Shown piece after piece: positions 1 to 9,737 of a stretch of 25,882 nt of DNA. This stretch comes from Brevipalpus yothersi (lineage: Eukaryota; Arthropoda; Arachnida; Trombidiformes; Tenuipalpidae): contig QZCP01000508.1 in assembly GCA_003956705.1 (NCBI GenBank), positions 1-25,882 of the forward strand, read 5' to 3'. The notes below the pieces were generated by a model. That model ran no database searches. It was not told the DNA's origin and saw nothing but the letters and a program-made list of their open reading frames with translations. The position numbers and the translations under genes were made by a program. Positions within the stretch are counted from its first letter, which is position 1; each line of letters opens with the position of its first letter.

Positions 1-60
<60 letters not shown>
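1..60. repeat. (CT)30 microsatellite, cut by the window edge
   Basis: Thirty perfect CT units from base 1, followed by an imperfect tail to about 68. Confidence 0.99.
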
Positions 61-68
<8 letters not shown>

Positions 69-196
69 GTTTGATCTGGCCAAACAGAGCACGTGCAGCA
101 CGATGCTAAGACTGATATACTGAACAATAGAGATTAGCGTAGAGTATTGGAGTATTGTAAATTAGAAGAGAATATTTTTTTTCACTGGAAACTTAC
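1..196 (-). other. Intron 4 of the NOL4-family gene, partial
   Basis: Starts with GTAAGT at 196-191 on the coding strand and continues past the window edge. Positions 1-60 are an uninterrupted (CT)30 run, so the window begins inside a microsatellite. Nothing else recognisable. Confidence 0.8.
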
Positions 197-584
197 CTCA
201 TTAGAATCATTAGTATGATCATCAGGGGTTAGAGTGTAGACAATCATTCGTCTTCGATCACTTTCGTCCACATCAATATCAGATCTCAGATCTGATTCAC
301 GATTTTCTCCCATCACATAATCGGAATCACATATTTGATGATTCATTCCACGATTTGCTGATGGATTTAAGCCTAAACTTTTCATACGCTTTAAATATGT
401 AGTGGTTATAGGTAAACAATAATCAATTTCTTCTTCTTGATCACCAGGATTTTTGGTATTCAATGGACTAGATTCTGTTGTACGAGGATAGTTTGATTCT
501 GTATCTTCACCACTGGACGCTTCAGTTTTTGAGACTGGACCATTCTTCAGGGCTGTAGTTGCACTGTTGGCAGCTCTATTACGG
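197..584 (-). CDS. NOL4: NOL4-family nucleolar protein, coding exon 4 (residues 187-316)
   Basis: Exon of 388 nt. Its first base completes the split Ser187 codon and 129 codons follow. It starts after TTTAG at 589-585, preceded on the coding strand by a long pyrimidine-rich stretch, and ends GAG|GTAAGT (donor 196-191, phase 0). A hydrophilic Ser/Thr/Glu-rich segment (188-238) leads into IDYCLPITTTYLKRMK (240-255), the counterpart of the IDYNMPITMAYMKHMK segment of vertebrate NOL4. An acidic, Asp/Ser/Arg-rich tail follows (about 270-316). Reading on through the donor gives a stop after four codons, as expected for intron. The open frame also extends upstream into intron, so the acceptor, not a start codon, defines this end. 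The conserved C-terminal half of the family is not in the window. Confidence 0.88.
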
Positions 585-621
585 CTAAATGATAATAATA
601 ATGATAATAAGAAAAGGAAGA

Positions 622-644
622 GAAATAGAAATAGAAATAGAAAT
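622..644. repeat. (GAAATA)n hexamer repeat, almost four units
   Basis: Three perfect GAAATA units plus GAAAT. On the coding strand this is TATTTC repeated inside the pyrimidine tract before the exon 4 acceptor. Confidence 0.9.
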
Positions 645-676
645 GAATAGAAGAATTTTAATTCAAACTAGCGACT

Positions 677-955
677 GCGCTCACATCGCTCACTACGCTC
701 GCTCGTTCGCTTGGTGCTTGGCTTAATGAGAATCGAACCTCAGATAACCTTCATAGGAATTTGGAAAATTCAAAAATTAAAATGGAAGCTTTCTCTCTCT
801 CCCTCTCTCTTGCCCATAATCCATATCAACCCATATCGAGCCAATGCGTTCACTTCGCTGGCTCGTTTGCTTGTTCTTCATCCTTGTGAGATCCAAACAT
901 TCGAAAATTTCCTTAGAAACTATTTGGAAATTGAAACTCTCTCTCTCTTCCTTTC
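677..955. repeat. Two diverged copies of an unidentified repeat
   Basis: 677-713 and 846-873 share GCG(C/T)TCAC, CGCT, (G)CTCGTT and GCTTG in the same order. Each is followed after about 50-70 nt by a TTTGGAAA-containing A/T-rich segment and then a CT run. The first copy also has TCGAACC (735-741), which on the minus strand looks like a tRNA B box, so a tRNA-derived SINE remnant is possible but unproven. Confidence 0.35.
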
Positions 956-1673
956 TTTTGGAAAATTGTTTATAAACAACCTGAAAGAGCCTAATTCATA
1001 TTAATAAATTAATCGATATGGAATCTATGATACATGATATATGATTTTTATGATAAAAATACTCAAGAGGAGATCAAATATTTTCATGTTGTATCTCTTG
1101 TATAATAATAATACTGCTAGGAATAATTTAGAAGATTGCTTGGAATTTTACGATAATTTTGTCACAGTTTCAATACTCTTGAAAACTTTCGGATAGTAAT
1201 AAACTTGAAACCTCAACCATACTGAGTATCAACTTGATTACGACTGATGGACGATCAAGTCATAAAATCTTATCGCTTTTTTGTGAACTTTACACGTTCA
1301 TCGTTTTCGAGTCAAAATTCTGGGGATTCTTCCAATGAAGTTGTCCCACAAATATTCAGTCTCATCTTTTATTCCATTCTGTCTACACTCATTGGAATGC
1401 TGAGAGCCTACTTATTTTTTCCCATGAATAAGCGATTTGAGAAAAAAATACACCAGTCATAAAGAAGAATTGGGATTGAGAAACTCAGCATTCCATTGTG
1501 ATGCTGTGGGAATGATATCTCGAAATCTGTTCAATCTAGTGAATCTTGGCGAGAGAACGGGAAAGGGAGACCTTTAACTGATACAAAGACCGTATCATCA
1601 TAGTCATAATCATCAATGGTGAAGCTTTTTCTACTCTTTTGCCTTCCTTTTCACGCTCGTTGATCTCACACAG

Positions 1674-1692
1674 ACACACACACACACACACA
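1674..1692. repeat. (CA)n microsatellite
   Basis: About nine uninterrupted CA units in intron 3. Confidence 0.95.
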
Positions 1693-1805
1693 TTATTCAT
1701 CAAACACATATCGAAAATCTATGGTGGAAAAGCATCTCTCCACTGCTGTGATACCATTTTTTTGTGCCATGATTCTGGATGCTGTGTTCTCCTTGCTTTT
1801 CTTAC

Positions 1806-1972
1806 CTTTTTTTGGAATTAGATGAGGAAGATGGCGAAGATGGTGAAGATGATGAGAGGTGATTCTCACTACCGGTGATGCCCTGAAGATGCATTCGCTT
1901 TTGACAATCAGAACAGGACATGAGAAATCTTGTGACAGCTTCACGTGGTAAGAAAGCGTACATTTCCGCAAC
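1806..1972 (-). CDS. NOL4: NOL4-family nucleolar protein, coding exon 3 (residues 132-186 plus two bases)
   Basis: Exon of 167 nt behind acceptor CTGATCTGTTACAG. It encodes VAEMYAFLPREAVTRFLMSC (132-151) and SDCQKRMHL (152-160), the best-conserved part of the NOL4 N-terminal half. Vertebrate NOL4 reads YAFLPREAVTRFLMSC then SECQKRMHL here. The pair of cysteines (151 and 154) is preserved. The rest (161-186) is low complexity, a serine/proline run ending Asn-Ser-Lys-Lys encoded by imprecise CATCTT-type repeats. The exon ends two bases into a codon at AAAAG|GTAAGA (donor 1805-1800). Those two bases (AG) join the first base of exon 4 (C) to make Ser187, which confirms the intron phase from both sides. 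Confidence 0.92.
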
Positions 1973-2519
1973 CTGTAACAGATCAGATGGCATTTATCAG
2001 ATCAATATCATTGGGACCTTCTGGTTGATTTGTTCGTTGAAAGGGATGAGAGAGATAGGAAAAAGAAGAAATATAGATATATACAGAGAAAGAGATGGAG
2101 AAAGTGGAGAAAAAGAAGATAAAATGGAAATTGGACATCCATTGAAAGGAAGAAGGAAATATTCTTCTTAGGAGCCATTCGCACATCTTGCGCTTCCATC
2201 TCAACATCCCTGGTGATCATTCCACAGAATCATCATATGAGATGCTCCCACAGCTGCATTGGCTTGACCATTGCCGTACTCTCAAACATCTCTCAGCATC
2301 TCTCTCTCTCTCTCATCTATTTCTCATCCTTCTTTCTTCCTCCTGCCGATCTCTTTTGACCATCAGGAGAACGGTCATCGGAGAAAGACGGTCCATAAAG
2401 TTTTGTTAGCAGCCATTATGAGTGGAAGAACAGAAATGATCCTTCAAGCTCATGGGCTTGCATCCAAAATGGTCAAGTTGGGTCGTTTCAAGTGAGAGTA
2501 ACTCATTCTTTCTTTGACC

Positions 2520-2522
<3 letters not shown>

Positions 2523-2575
<53 letters not shown>
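2523..2575. repeat. (CT)26 microsatellite
   Basis: Uninterrupted CT run of about 52 nt in intron 2. Confidence 0.98.
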
Positions 2576-2579
<4 letters not shown>

Positions 2580-3662
2580 AGTATCATAGTTCCGCATATA
2601 ATTTCCATTGGAAAACAAGGAGTATGTGAGCTTTGAGCTCAAGTTAGCGAGTCAATCTGCTGTATGATTCTACTTTTCCAGCTCTATCTTTCTCTTTTGC
2701 TCTATCCTCTCCAACTCTAATTAGAATGGAAAGAGCAAAATGAGCGATGAATTAAAAAGATGGAAAAGGAGATCAGATCACTTGGAATGATCATAATGAG
2801 AGAATGATGCTCACAAAGAAGCCTGTAGCGTTTTGCTTCCAATTCTCTGTGTCGGCCTCTTTTCCCTCTCTCTTTCTCTTTATACTTTTACCATCATACA
2901 CACATCACACTCCTCGACATGCCACCCACTCGCAATAGATGACAGTGAAGCGCCCAGAGAGAAGCTTACTCGATGCAGTATGCATGAGATGAGGAGCATT
3001 TTGATCACAAGCTACCGGTCGATAGATGCACAGCACCTCTGTGTGTTCATCTTCTCTCTCTCTCTCTCACCATCATCTGCATCACTCTACTCCCCCTTAT
3101 CTCTCTCTCTTTCTCTCTTCCTATGGTCCTAGAGCTTAATCTTATCCATCCAGATAGTCAGCATCCGCAGGCCTTCATTCTCCCAGGGCACAGCGGCTTG
3201 TCCAGAAGAACCAAATAACCTCGCTCAATTCCTTCTTCCATCGCTCTCCAGTCAAATTGTTCTCCATCGGGCTTACGAAAAGTCCCTTTTATCCAGCATC
3301 TCTCTCTCTCTCTCTCATCCGCATCTTCACTTTCTCATCATTTTGTCCCTTTGCCCTTCATCCCAATGATGGGGCGGTGTGTTGCCACATCTATTACTGA
3401 TGGCTTGTATCGCACTTGCTGTAAGTGTAGGAGATGGACAAACTGCCAGAGGCAGTATTGGACCAGCATCCGAGTGGAGGGAGAGAGAGAGAAAGAGAGT
3501 AATAGGACTGAGAAGTAGGTGGCAGAAGATGGAAAAATTTGGATATGTAACAGGAAAGTGATGAAGGAGGACTGCTGGCGGGCGCTGAGTGATGCCGAGC
3601 AAGAGAGAAGCCAAACACACGCTTATTTCATCTACCTTTCAAACACACATCGATATGGACTC

Positions 3663-4036
3663 TTATACAGGATCGAAGAGTGGTTATGAGAGGGAAGAGG
3701 GAGAGAGAGAGAAAAAGAAAAAAAGCAACCAAAAGACATGAGTTGTGGATGCTGGAAAATGGATGGAAAAGAGCGGTGTAGAATGATCGGCATTGAGCAA
3801 GTAAGTTTGCTAAAAGAAAAGAGAGAGAGATGTGAAGAGTGAAGTGGACAAAATTGGTTGGTAAAAGAAGGAAAAAGCAAAAGGATGCTGCAAAGAAAAG
3901 GGAAGCAAGAAAGAGAAAGATATTCGATGACGACTTGGATTAAGGAAGAATAAAGAGAAAGAGCAAAAAGTAGGAAAGGAGAAAGAAAGAGAAAGAGAAA
4001 GAGAAAGAGAGAGAGAGAGAGAAATGAATGAGGTAA
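3663..4036. repeat. Purine-rich stretch ending in GAAAGA/(GA)n
   Basis: The plus strand is mostly A and G, ending in a GAAAGA and GA run at 3981-4024. It is CT-rich on the host transcript's coding strand. Confidence 0.75.
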
Positions 4037-4408
4037 AGAATAAAATACACACACGAGGAGGTAGAAGAGTAATCCAAGTGAGAGTAAATCAAATAATTAC
4101 AACTTGAAATAGCATGAGAAAGGGGCCAAATTCATACACACACACACACCAACACATACACTTTCACCGGTAGAAATGGTGAAGAGGAGATGGCCATGGA
4201 CATGGAATATTGGGGAAGGGAGAAAAATAGTTGAGATGGTGGTGGGGATTGAAGATTTCTGGATGAAAAGTGCTTCCTTGACATGATTGTTGAATCATTA
4301 ATAAGAAGAAAGAAGGAAAAATCTCATCTCTACTTATGTCGGAATTTTGCTGTAAATGTGTGTGTCCAAACAGAATGGACTCAATGAATGCTCTCAAATT
4401 ATACTGAC

Positions 4409-4573
4409 CGCTCGATATGTTCGCTTTTGTCCCGCATGCTTGCCGGAGCGTCCGTCCATTTCAACATGGACATCATAAATAATTTGGTAAAAATTTTCAA
4501 CCACAGCAACTTTTTTGTAGATAGTTTCCTCTGCTGATGACTTGTGACACTCGTTCAGTGAGTTGGATGATGC
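4409..4573 (-). CDS. NOL4: NOL4-family nucleolar protein, coding exon 2 (residues 77-131)
   Basis: Internal exon of 165 nt, 55 codons, phase 0 at both ends. It begins after a strong acceptor (TTCTTCTCATTGCAG) and encodes a Ser/Glu-rich, poorly conserved segment (residues 77-95), then the conserved block KKVAVVENFYQIIYDVHVE (96-114) and KHAGQKRTYRA (121-131). Vertebrate NOL4 has closely similar text (VAVVEDFF, then KHAGQKRTYKA) in the same order. The donor is GTCAGT at 4408-4403, weaker than the GTAAGT/A donors of the other exons, but it is the only one that keeps frame with exon 3 (TYRA joined to VAEMYAF, compared with TYKAISESYAF in vertebrates). Because both ends are phase 0, skipping the exon would leave the frame intact. 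Confidence 0.88.
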
Positions 4574-6155
4574 CTGCAATGAGAAGAATAAGATCAGAGT
4601 TATAAGATCATGAGAAGATGTTGGAAAAAGACAGATAGATGCAGAGAGAGGGGATGATAGAGAAGTAGGCCTTGTGAATAGGATGAGAGAGAAGAGATAG
4701 AAATGTGGAAGGGCAAGTTAGAGGTGTACAGAAGGCTTCTGCTAAAGCAAATAAAAGGCAGCAAATATCAGGAACAGTTCCAACAGCAAAATTGATTAAC
4801 CACTCTCATTATCATCTGAGCAAGCTGAGAATGGATGCTCTACAGCCTGAAGATGAGGTTAGGGATGAGAGATGCCACTGTCACAGTGATCATCACCTTT
4901 ACTATTGCTCCTCTTTTCCTCCCTCTTTTTCACTCTCTCTTCCTTTCTCCCTCTTTCTCTTTCTCTTCCTCTTTCCAGCTCTTGACGATGACAGAGAGTG
5001 GGTGGCTAAGGAAGGGACAAAATGATAAACTGATTTTCTAAGTGGAATGAGTGCAGCAAATGCAGAGATACCGTTTTCGCGGGCTTTTCGCTCCTCTTCG
5101 ATTTGTCGAGTCCTCTGTCATTGGGGGCGGTAAAAGAGGCGAAAAGTTTGCCGAGAAATATAAAAGGAGGTGAGATTGGAAATGGTCACAGAGAATAGTC
5201 CTGAATTGTGGGAGGATTTTGGTGTTAATAAGTGTCACTGGATCACAAATCAGTAGCCTTAAACACCATCATTCTGAATGCATGACAATGAGAGTTGAAT
5301 TGGCTAAAAAGGGTAAGACTTTAGGATTGAGAGAGAGAGCGAATTTTGTTCTAAGAGCCCAATCGAGCGGATCAAGCTGATGATAAGGTTATCAGCTGAC
5401 AAATGACCATTCATGTGGTCAAGTTTGTGGTCGAAGAGCGTTGAAAGAGGATTTATTGTTCCATTCCAAATTCAAGTAGAAGAACTGAAGGTCCTAATTG
5501 CATTACTAATTTTATGAAGCCTATCGAGTTGAGAGAGATGATGGAACACATATTGATCAGTCTAGAGCCACCATTTACACCGCAATCATGAGTCTCCTTG
5601 GAAAGTTATCTCAAAGATCAAGGCTGACGTTTCCACTAAAAATGCAATATTTTCAAATATTCGGTCATATATTTTTCCTTTTTCCCAACTAGATCAATCA
5701 TATGAGATAAAATAAGCTAATGAAAAATCTGGTATCATCTGAGTCTGAATTTTTTGATTAAAGAAACTCTCTACAATGGTAACTTTCAAATCTCAATATC
5801 AAAAAATAATTATGAAAACATGGGAAGAAAGTTTCAAATGCCCTGACGGAGAATGACATCATTCTTTCAATTATCACCGAGAAAGATTAACGTTCTAATA
5901 AGGTTTTAGATTCTGGAAGAGATCGTCAGATTACATCATAAGACTATTGAAAGGGAAACATTTCTTCTGTTTCATGATGAAAATGAGAATCTTTTAAAAT
6001 CTGATGGTATCAATAAGAAACGGTCATCAATTGACATCAGATATTAACTTGACTAAATCTATGAGAAGGCCTTCAGGACCTAATATCAGGAGCTCGTTCA
6101 ACCAATTTCAGCCAAAAAACAAAGAACAATTATCAAAAAAGTAAAATTTAATTTC
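4574..6155. other. Intron 1, acceptor-proximal part, no gene seen
   Basis: Ordinary intronic sequence. A pyrimidine-rich patch lies at 4913-4980. From about 5200 onward the sequence is unusually free of CT/GA repeats compared with the rest of the window. A weak hairpin (AGCTGA arms with a bulge) lies near 5379-5401. No open frame of interest. Confidence 0.6.
6135..6146 (-). terminator. RNA polymerase III terminator of the tRNA-iMet gene
   Basis: On the transcribed strand a TTTT run (6146-6143) begins 10 nt after the tRNA 3' end, with a TTTTTT run (6140-6135) just beyond as a likely backup. Confidence 0.75.
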
Positions 6156-6166
6156 TAGCAGAGCGT

Positions 6167-6177
6167 GGTTTCGATCC
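6167..6177 (-). promoter_or_regulatory. RNA polymerase III B box of the tRNA-iMet gene
   Basis: GGATCGAAACC on the minus strand is the initiator-tRNA version of the B box, spanning the T loop. Confidence 0.85.
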
Positions 6178-6209
6178 ACGGACCTCTGGGTTATGGGCCC
6201 AGCACGCTT

Positions 6210-6220
6210 CCGCTGCGCCA
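6210..6220 (-). promoter_or_regulatory. RNA polymerase III A box of the tRNA-iMet gene
   Basis: TGGCGCAGCGG on the minus strand (tRNA positions 8-18) matches the internal A-box consensus. Confidence 0.85.
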
Positions 6221-6511
6221 CTCTGCTGAAGCTGATAAGGAGAGAGAAATATTGAAACAGCTAGGATAGTTTGAGAATCATAATATGATCACGGTTCATT
6301 ACAATTGGAATCAAATTGCTTGAAGAGTAATGTGAATTTTGAAATCATAGAAGATAGAAACTAGACTAAATCTAGGACTATCTGTGAAAAACTTCCCGAA
6401 AGCGTTCAAGGGCTTGAGCTTTCTTCAAGATATTCTGGGTCATGATTAGATCCCAGCGTCAACATTTCAGTTAGGCCCTAAGAGAGCTCCGATTATTGTG
6501 GAGTATTATCA

Positions 6512-6547
6512 AAGTTTGGAGCTCGGAAAAGCCCAAGCTCCAAACTT
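6512..6547. other. 12-bp perfect inverted repeat with 12-nt loop
   Basis: AAGTTTGGAGCT at 6512-6523 and its exact reverse complement at 6536-6547. Could form a hairpin in RNA of either strand. Origin unknown. Confidence 0.7.
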
Positions 6548-7287
6548 CTCGGTTCATCGCCGATGCTTACTGTTCATGGAAGAATTTGTGGAAGATCGTC
6601 TCGAAAGATTATCCAAAGGCTTGCAGAGCATATCTAATCAAAATATTTGCAAAGATGGATTCACTAGAAAATAATCTTCGTAAAATGAAGTTTTCAAAAC
6701 CGAGCTCTAATCTTTAAACTAGTTGTATTGTCCATTGAGTTTAACATTATCTGAAAAATTCTTAACAGAAGAAAAAAACTACATTTTCGGTGTATTCTAT
6801 TCATGCTTCTTTAAATTAAGAAGAGACTGCTTTGATGCTGTTGCTATCAGTGTTCAGACCAGCCCGCTAATGAGAGAAATAAGAGAGAGAGAAAGAAATC
6901 CATCTGATTTCGTGATCTATCTCGGGGGAAAACTGGGCAATTCGGTAGCTTTTTCGATAGGATCAAATGAGAATTCCATTTCTACAGTCTTTGCCATCAC
7001 TATTCTTCACACACTGTTTATAAGCCATCAGTACTGCACATTGAGCACAAGTTCCTTTTCTCTGTTACAATCAAAATATTGAACCATTGATAGCTGCACT
7101 CAAGTAGACTTGATGAGAGTTGCCACCAAAAAGCTGGTGAATTTAAAAATTTGATGAATTTTTAGGGTCTCAATGGCAGAAGAGAAGCTTGCTATCCGAT
7201 TGTGTGGAATGCCGAGTTTTCCATAGGTTTCCTCGGCCAGAGACCTGAACTCCTGTTTTTCTCACAACTCAATTCTGTTCTCGGCAT

Positions 7288-7289
<2 letters not shown>

Positions 7290-7328
<39 letters not shown>
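7290..7328. repeat. (CT)19 microsatellite
   Basis: Uninterrupted CT run in intron 1. Confidence 0.98.
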
Positions 7329-7332
<4 letters not shown>

Positions 7333-8441
7333 TCGTTTTATCCATAGCAGTCCATCACAATCAGGTGTACCAAGGCAAGCCTCACTCCTTTTCATTCCCC
7401 GATGCACAGAATGGCATCTTTCAATCAGTCGCAAATCGATTGTGTGGTAGTCATTTGCTCAGACGGATCCAATGTACGCAGCATCTTTGCGTGTAATCAG
7501 AAGTGTGGATAACCACAAACTACACTTTTCCACCATCACTACCACTTTTCAATCCCCCAAGCTCTTTCATCCTCATCTTTTCTCGGACATTCAATACGGA
7601 TCAGCCTCTTGATTGAATGCTCTCAATTAGCATATTTTCCTTTTCTCATTCGATGGTTGAAGAGAGAGAAAGAGAGAGCTGACAATCTTCATTCCTCCCA
7701 ACAAACTGATTATTCAGTTCAAATTTTCTGCCATCATACACGTGGACTTGGGTGAATCCAAGCGTGCAGTTTGGAGATGAATCCACGTTTGGAATCTCAA
7801 GTCGATGCATGTACTCTGCGATTAGTGTGAATGTGTGCATGAGTATTTATTCTGAGGACGTGAAGAGAAACTCAGGTGTATTCTGATAGAACGCTGATCA
7901 TTTTAGTGAGAGATAAAATTCATGAATAAGAAATAGAGTTATCTTCCGAAAGAGAGACATTCAGAATGCCAGTTCCATCGGGATGATGGTATACACTCAT
8001 CGGGCTGCCCATCGAGCTCAAAATATATCAACTTTGATCGAATCTGGATCGTAGAGGCTAAACAAATCAGCAGGGAATGATTCTAATAACGATTAAAATC
8101 ATGATGGAGAGATGGAGAGATGATGTAGCGGTGTATATATACATTGGAGGATAAAATAAGTGATTCCAATGCACCTACTATGGGCCATTAGCCATAGATT
8201 ATTTCACGGATTGTGCTTTGATATACTCTTAGTCTGTATGATTGAGATGAGAGAGTGAAAGACTATGAAAGGTATTTCTTCTGTAGAGGAAAAGAAAGAA
8301 GAGGAGAGAGTATATTCACCATTTCATCTACCCATATTAGCTTTCTTTCTGCTATTCTTTCTTTCTCTCTCTCATCTTCCACTATTATTGTCACAAATAT
8401 ATCCACCAAAATATATATATATAAATATATCTGCCCCAAAA

Positions 8442-8443
<2 letters not shown>

Positions 8444-8504
<61 letters not shown>
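8444..8504. repeat. (GA)30 microsatellite
   Basis: Uninterrupted GA run of about 60 nt, shortly after an AT run at 8410-8431. Confidence 0.98.
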
Positions 8505-8508
<4 letters not shown>

Positions 8509-9697
8509 ATGGTATTCAAATGAAATATTAGTCATCTTTCATGCCTCGTCTCCAGCATTCTCTAACTTTCTTTTATTTGATGCTCATTTATGTTACTTCT
8601 CAATCTCATGTCGTGAAGGCAACCAAAAGACTGTCCATGTATGCATGTACATATATGATTGTGGATGCTTCTGAATGAATTCGTGAAATAAAACTTGCAT
8701 CAATCTGCAGAAAGAATTGAGCATATACACATACACACGTACATGTATGATATATTTTCACACCATTCACCTTCGATCCATTAATCTATCCATTCACAAT
8801 CCAAAAACTAGTCCAACAAACTACCTGTTGCTGTTGTTGGTTGTGTTTTTATGCATAAATCGTTTGATACATCATCATCACGATTATCATGTATAAACAG
8901 CAAAAAAATTAGCTATGAACAAGTTTGTCAAAGTGAATCTTTTGTGTGTATGAGCTGGTAGAACTTTTTCCTTCATCTGATCATCATCATGATCATTTTC
9001 CAATGATATCAAGTCAATTTGGAGAGCATATTTTGATGGAATTCAGTGTATATGAATGTGTGTATGGAAAAATATTTCCTCTCTTGTATCCCAAAAAGCA
9101 GGGTAAAAGTCACATAAGAAATCGATTTACTCAGTCCAGAATGATGAATCTATTCATAAGTCAGTCCCTATTATCACTATTGTCACCCAAAGTGAGCTCA
9201 TTCGTATGATGATGATTTGAATAAATTCTTCACATCAAATCTGTTGGTGATGATGTTCCTCGATATAAATATATTGAATGAATGTTCATGGGGTCGATGT
9301 TAGATAATTGATTCGCCTGCTGGATGGCTACATATGGGATTCTGTGTATTCCGAAACACATTCTGAAGCCTGTAGATTCTCTCTCTCCCTCTTTTCCTTC
9401 TCTTCTCTATCAAACGTTTCACTATGGAACTTTATCGATCGGATAAGCTTACCATGTTGATAATTATTTTCCACTCTAACAGGCCAAACCGAGCAAGCAA
9501 CACACCAATCAACTTTGAAGCTTCATACGCTTCTAGTAGTAGTGTATGGAGAAGAGTATTATGTGATCGAAGATGAATTGAAACAAGAGAAGTAAGCAGA
9601 TTTCGGCTAATAAAATCATGTCTCAGGAAGAGAGAGAGAGAAGAATGTTGATTATCAGTGTGATCATCAAGCTCAAGTATCCAGAGGCAAAATTGGA

Positions 9698-9737
<40 letters not shown>

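Larger units (their letters stand above)
585..1805 (-). other. Intron 3 of the NOL4-family gene (1,221 nt)
   Basis: From GTAAGA at 1805-1800 to the TTTAG acceptor at 589-585. The intron interrupts a serine codon after its second base, and the flanking exons agree on this. It holds a (CA)n run near 1674-1692, a pair of diverged repeat copies at about 677-955, and a hexamer repeat within the pyrimidine tract before the acceptor. No coding content seen. Confidence 0.82.
1973..4408 (-). other. Intron 2 of the NOL4-family gene (2,436 nt)
   Basis: From GTCAGT at 4408-4403 to the ACAG acceptor ending at 1973, phase 0. It contains a (CT)n tract at 2523-2575, several shorter pyrimidine runs, a (CA)n run near 4136-4149, and a long purine-rich stretch at about 3663-4036. 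Apparent open frames here are repeat translations with no family resemblance. Confidence 0.82.
6156..6227 (-). tRNA. Initiator tRNA-Met (CAT)
   Basis: A complete 72-nt eukaryotic initiator tRNA-Met gene nested in intron 1 on the same strand as the host gene. The acceptor stem AGCAGAG/CTCTGCT is perfect with the initiator-type A1:U72 pair and discriminator A. The anticodon arm is CTGGG-CCCATAA-CCCAG with anticodon CAT at 6195-6193, and it carries the three G:C pairs diagnostic of initiators. The T loop is ATCGAAA, with the A54/A60 features of eukaryotic initiators in place of TTC. The T stem CGTGG/CCACG is fully paired, though it differs from the vertebrate GATGG/CCATC. There is no intron, and CCA is not encoded, as usual for nuclear genes. 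Everything expected of a functional gene is present. Confidence 0.97.
6228..8443. other. Intron 1 segment upstream of the tRNA (minus-strand sense), no gene seen
   Basis: Contains the 12-bp inverted repeat at 6512-6547 and the (CT)n tract at 7290-7328. An AT dinucleotide run (8410-8431) lies just before a long GA tract. The open frames at 6496-6717 and 6723-7082 on the plus strand have no recognisable domain and no supporting context. Confidence 0.6.

Noticed and set aside
720..800. Possible second tRNA gene near the TCGAACC box
   Set aside because: Only a B-box-like word is present; no D arm, anticodon arm or paired acceptor stem could be drawn.
1864..1875. Alternative donor CCG|GTAGTG inside exon 3
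   Set aside because: It would end the exon one base into a codon, out of frame with exon 4. The donor at 1805-1800 fits and is stronger.
6496..6717. Open frame of 73 codons with more ordinary composition
   Set aside because: No recognised family, no splice or promoter context, and it overlaps the 12-bp hairpin; more likely chance.
8265..8674. Plus- and minus-strand frames of 88-139 codons
   Set aside because: Built around the (GA)30 tract, giving Arg-Glu or Ser-Leu repeats.
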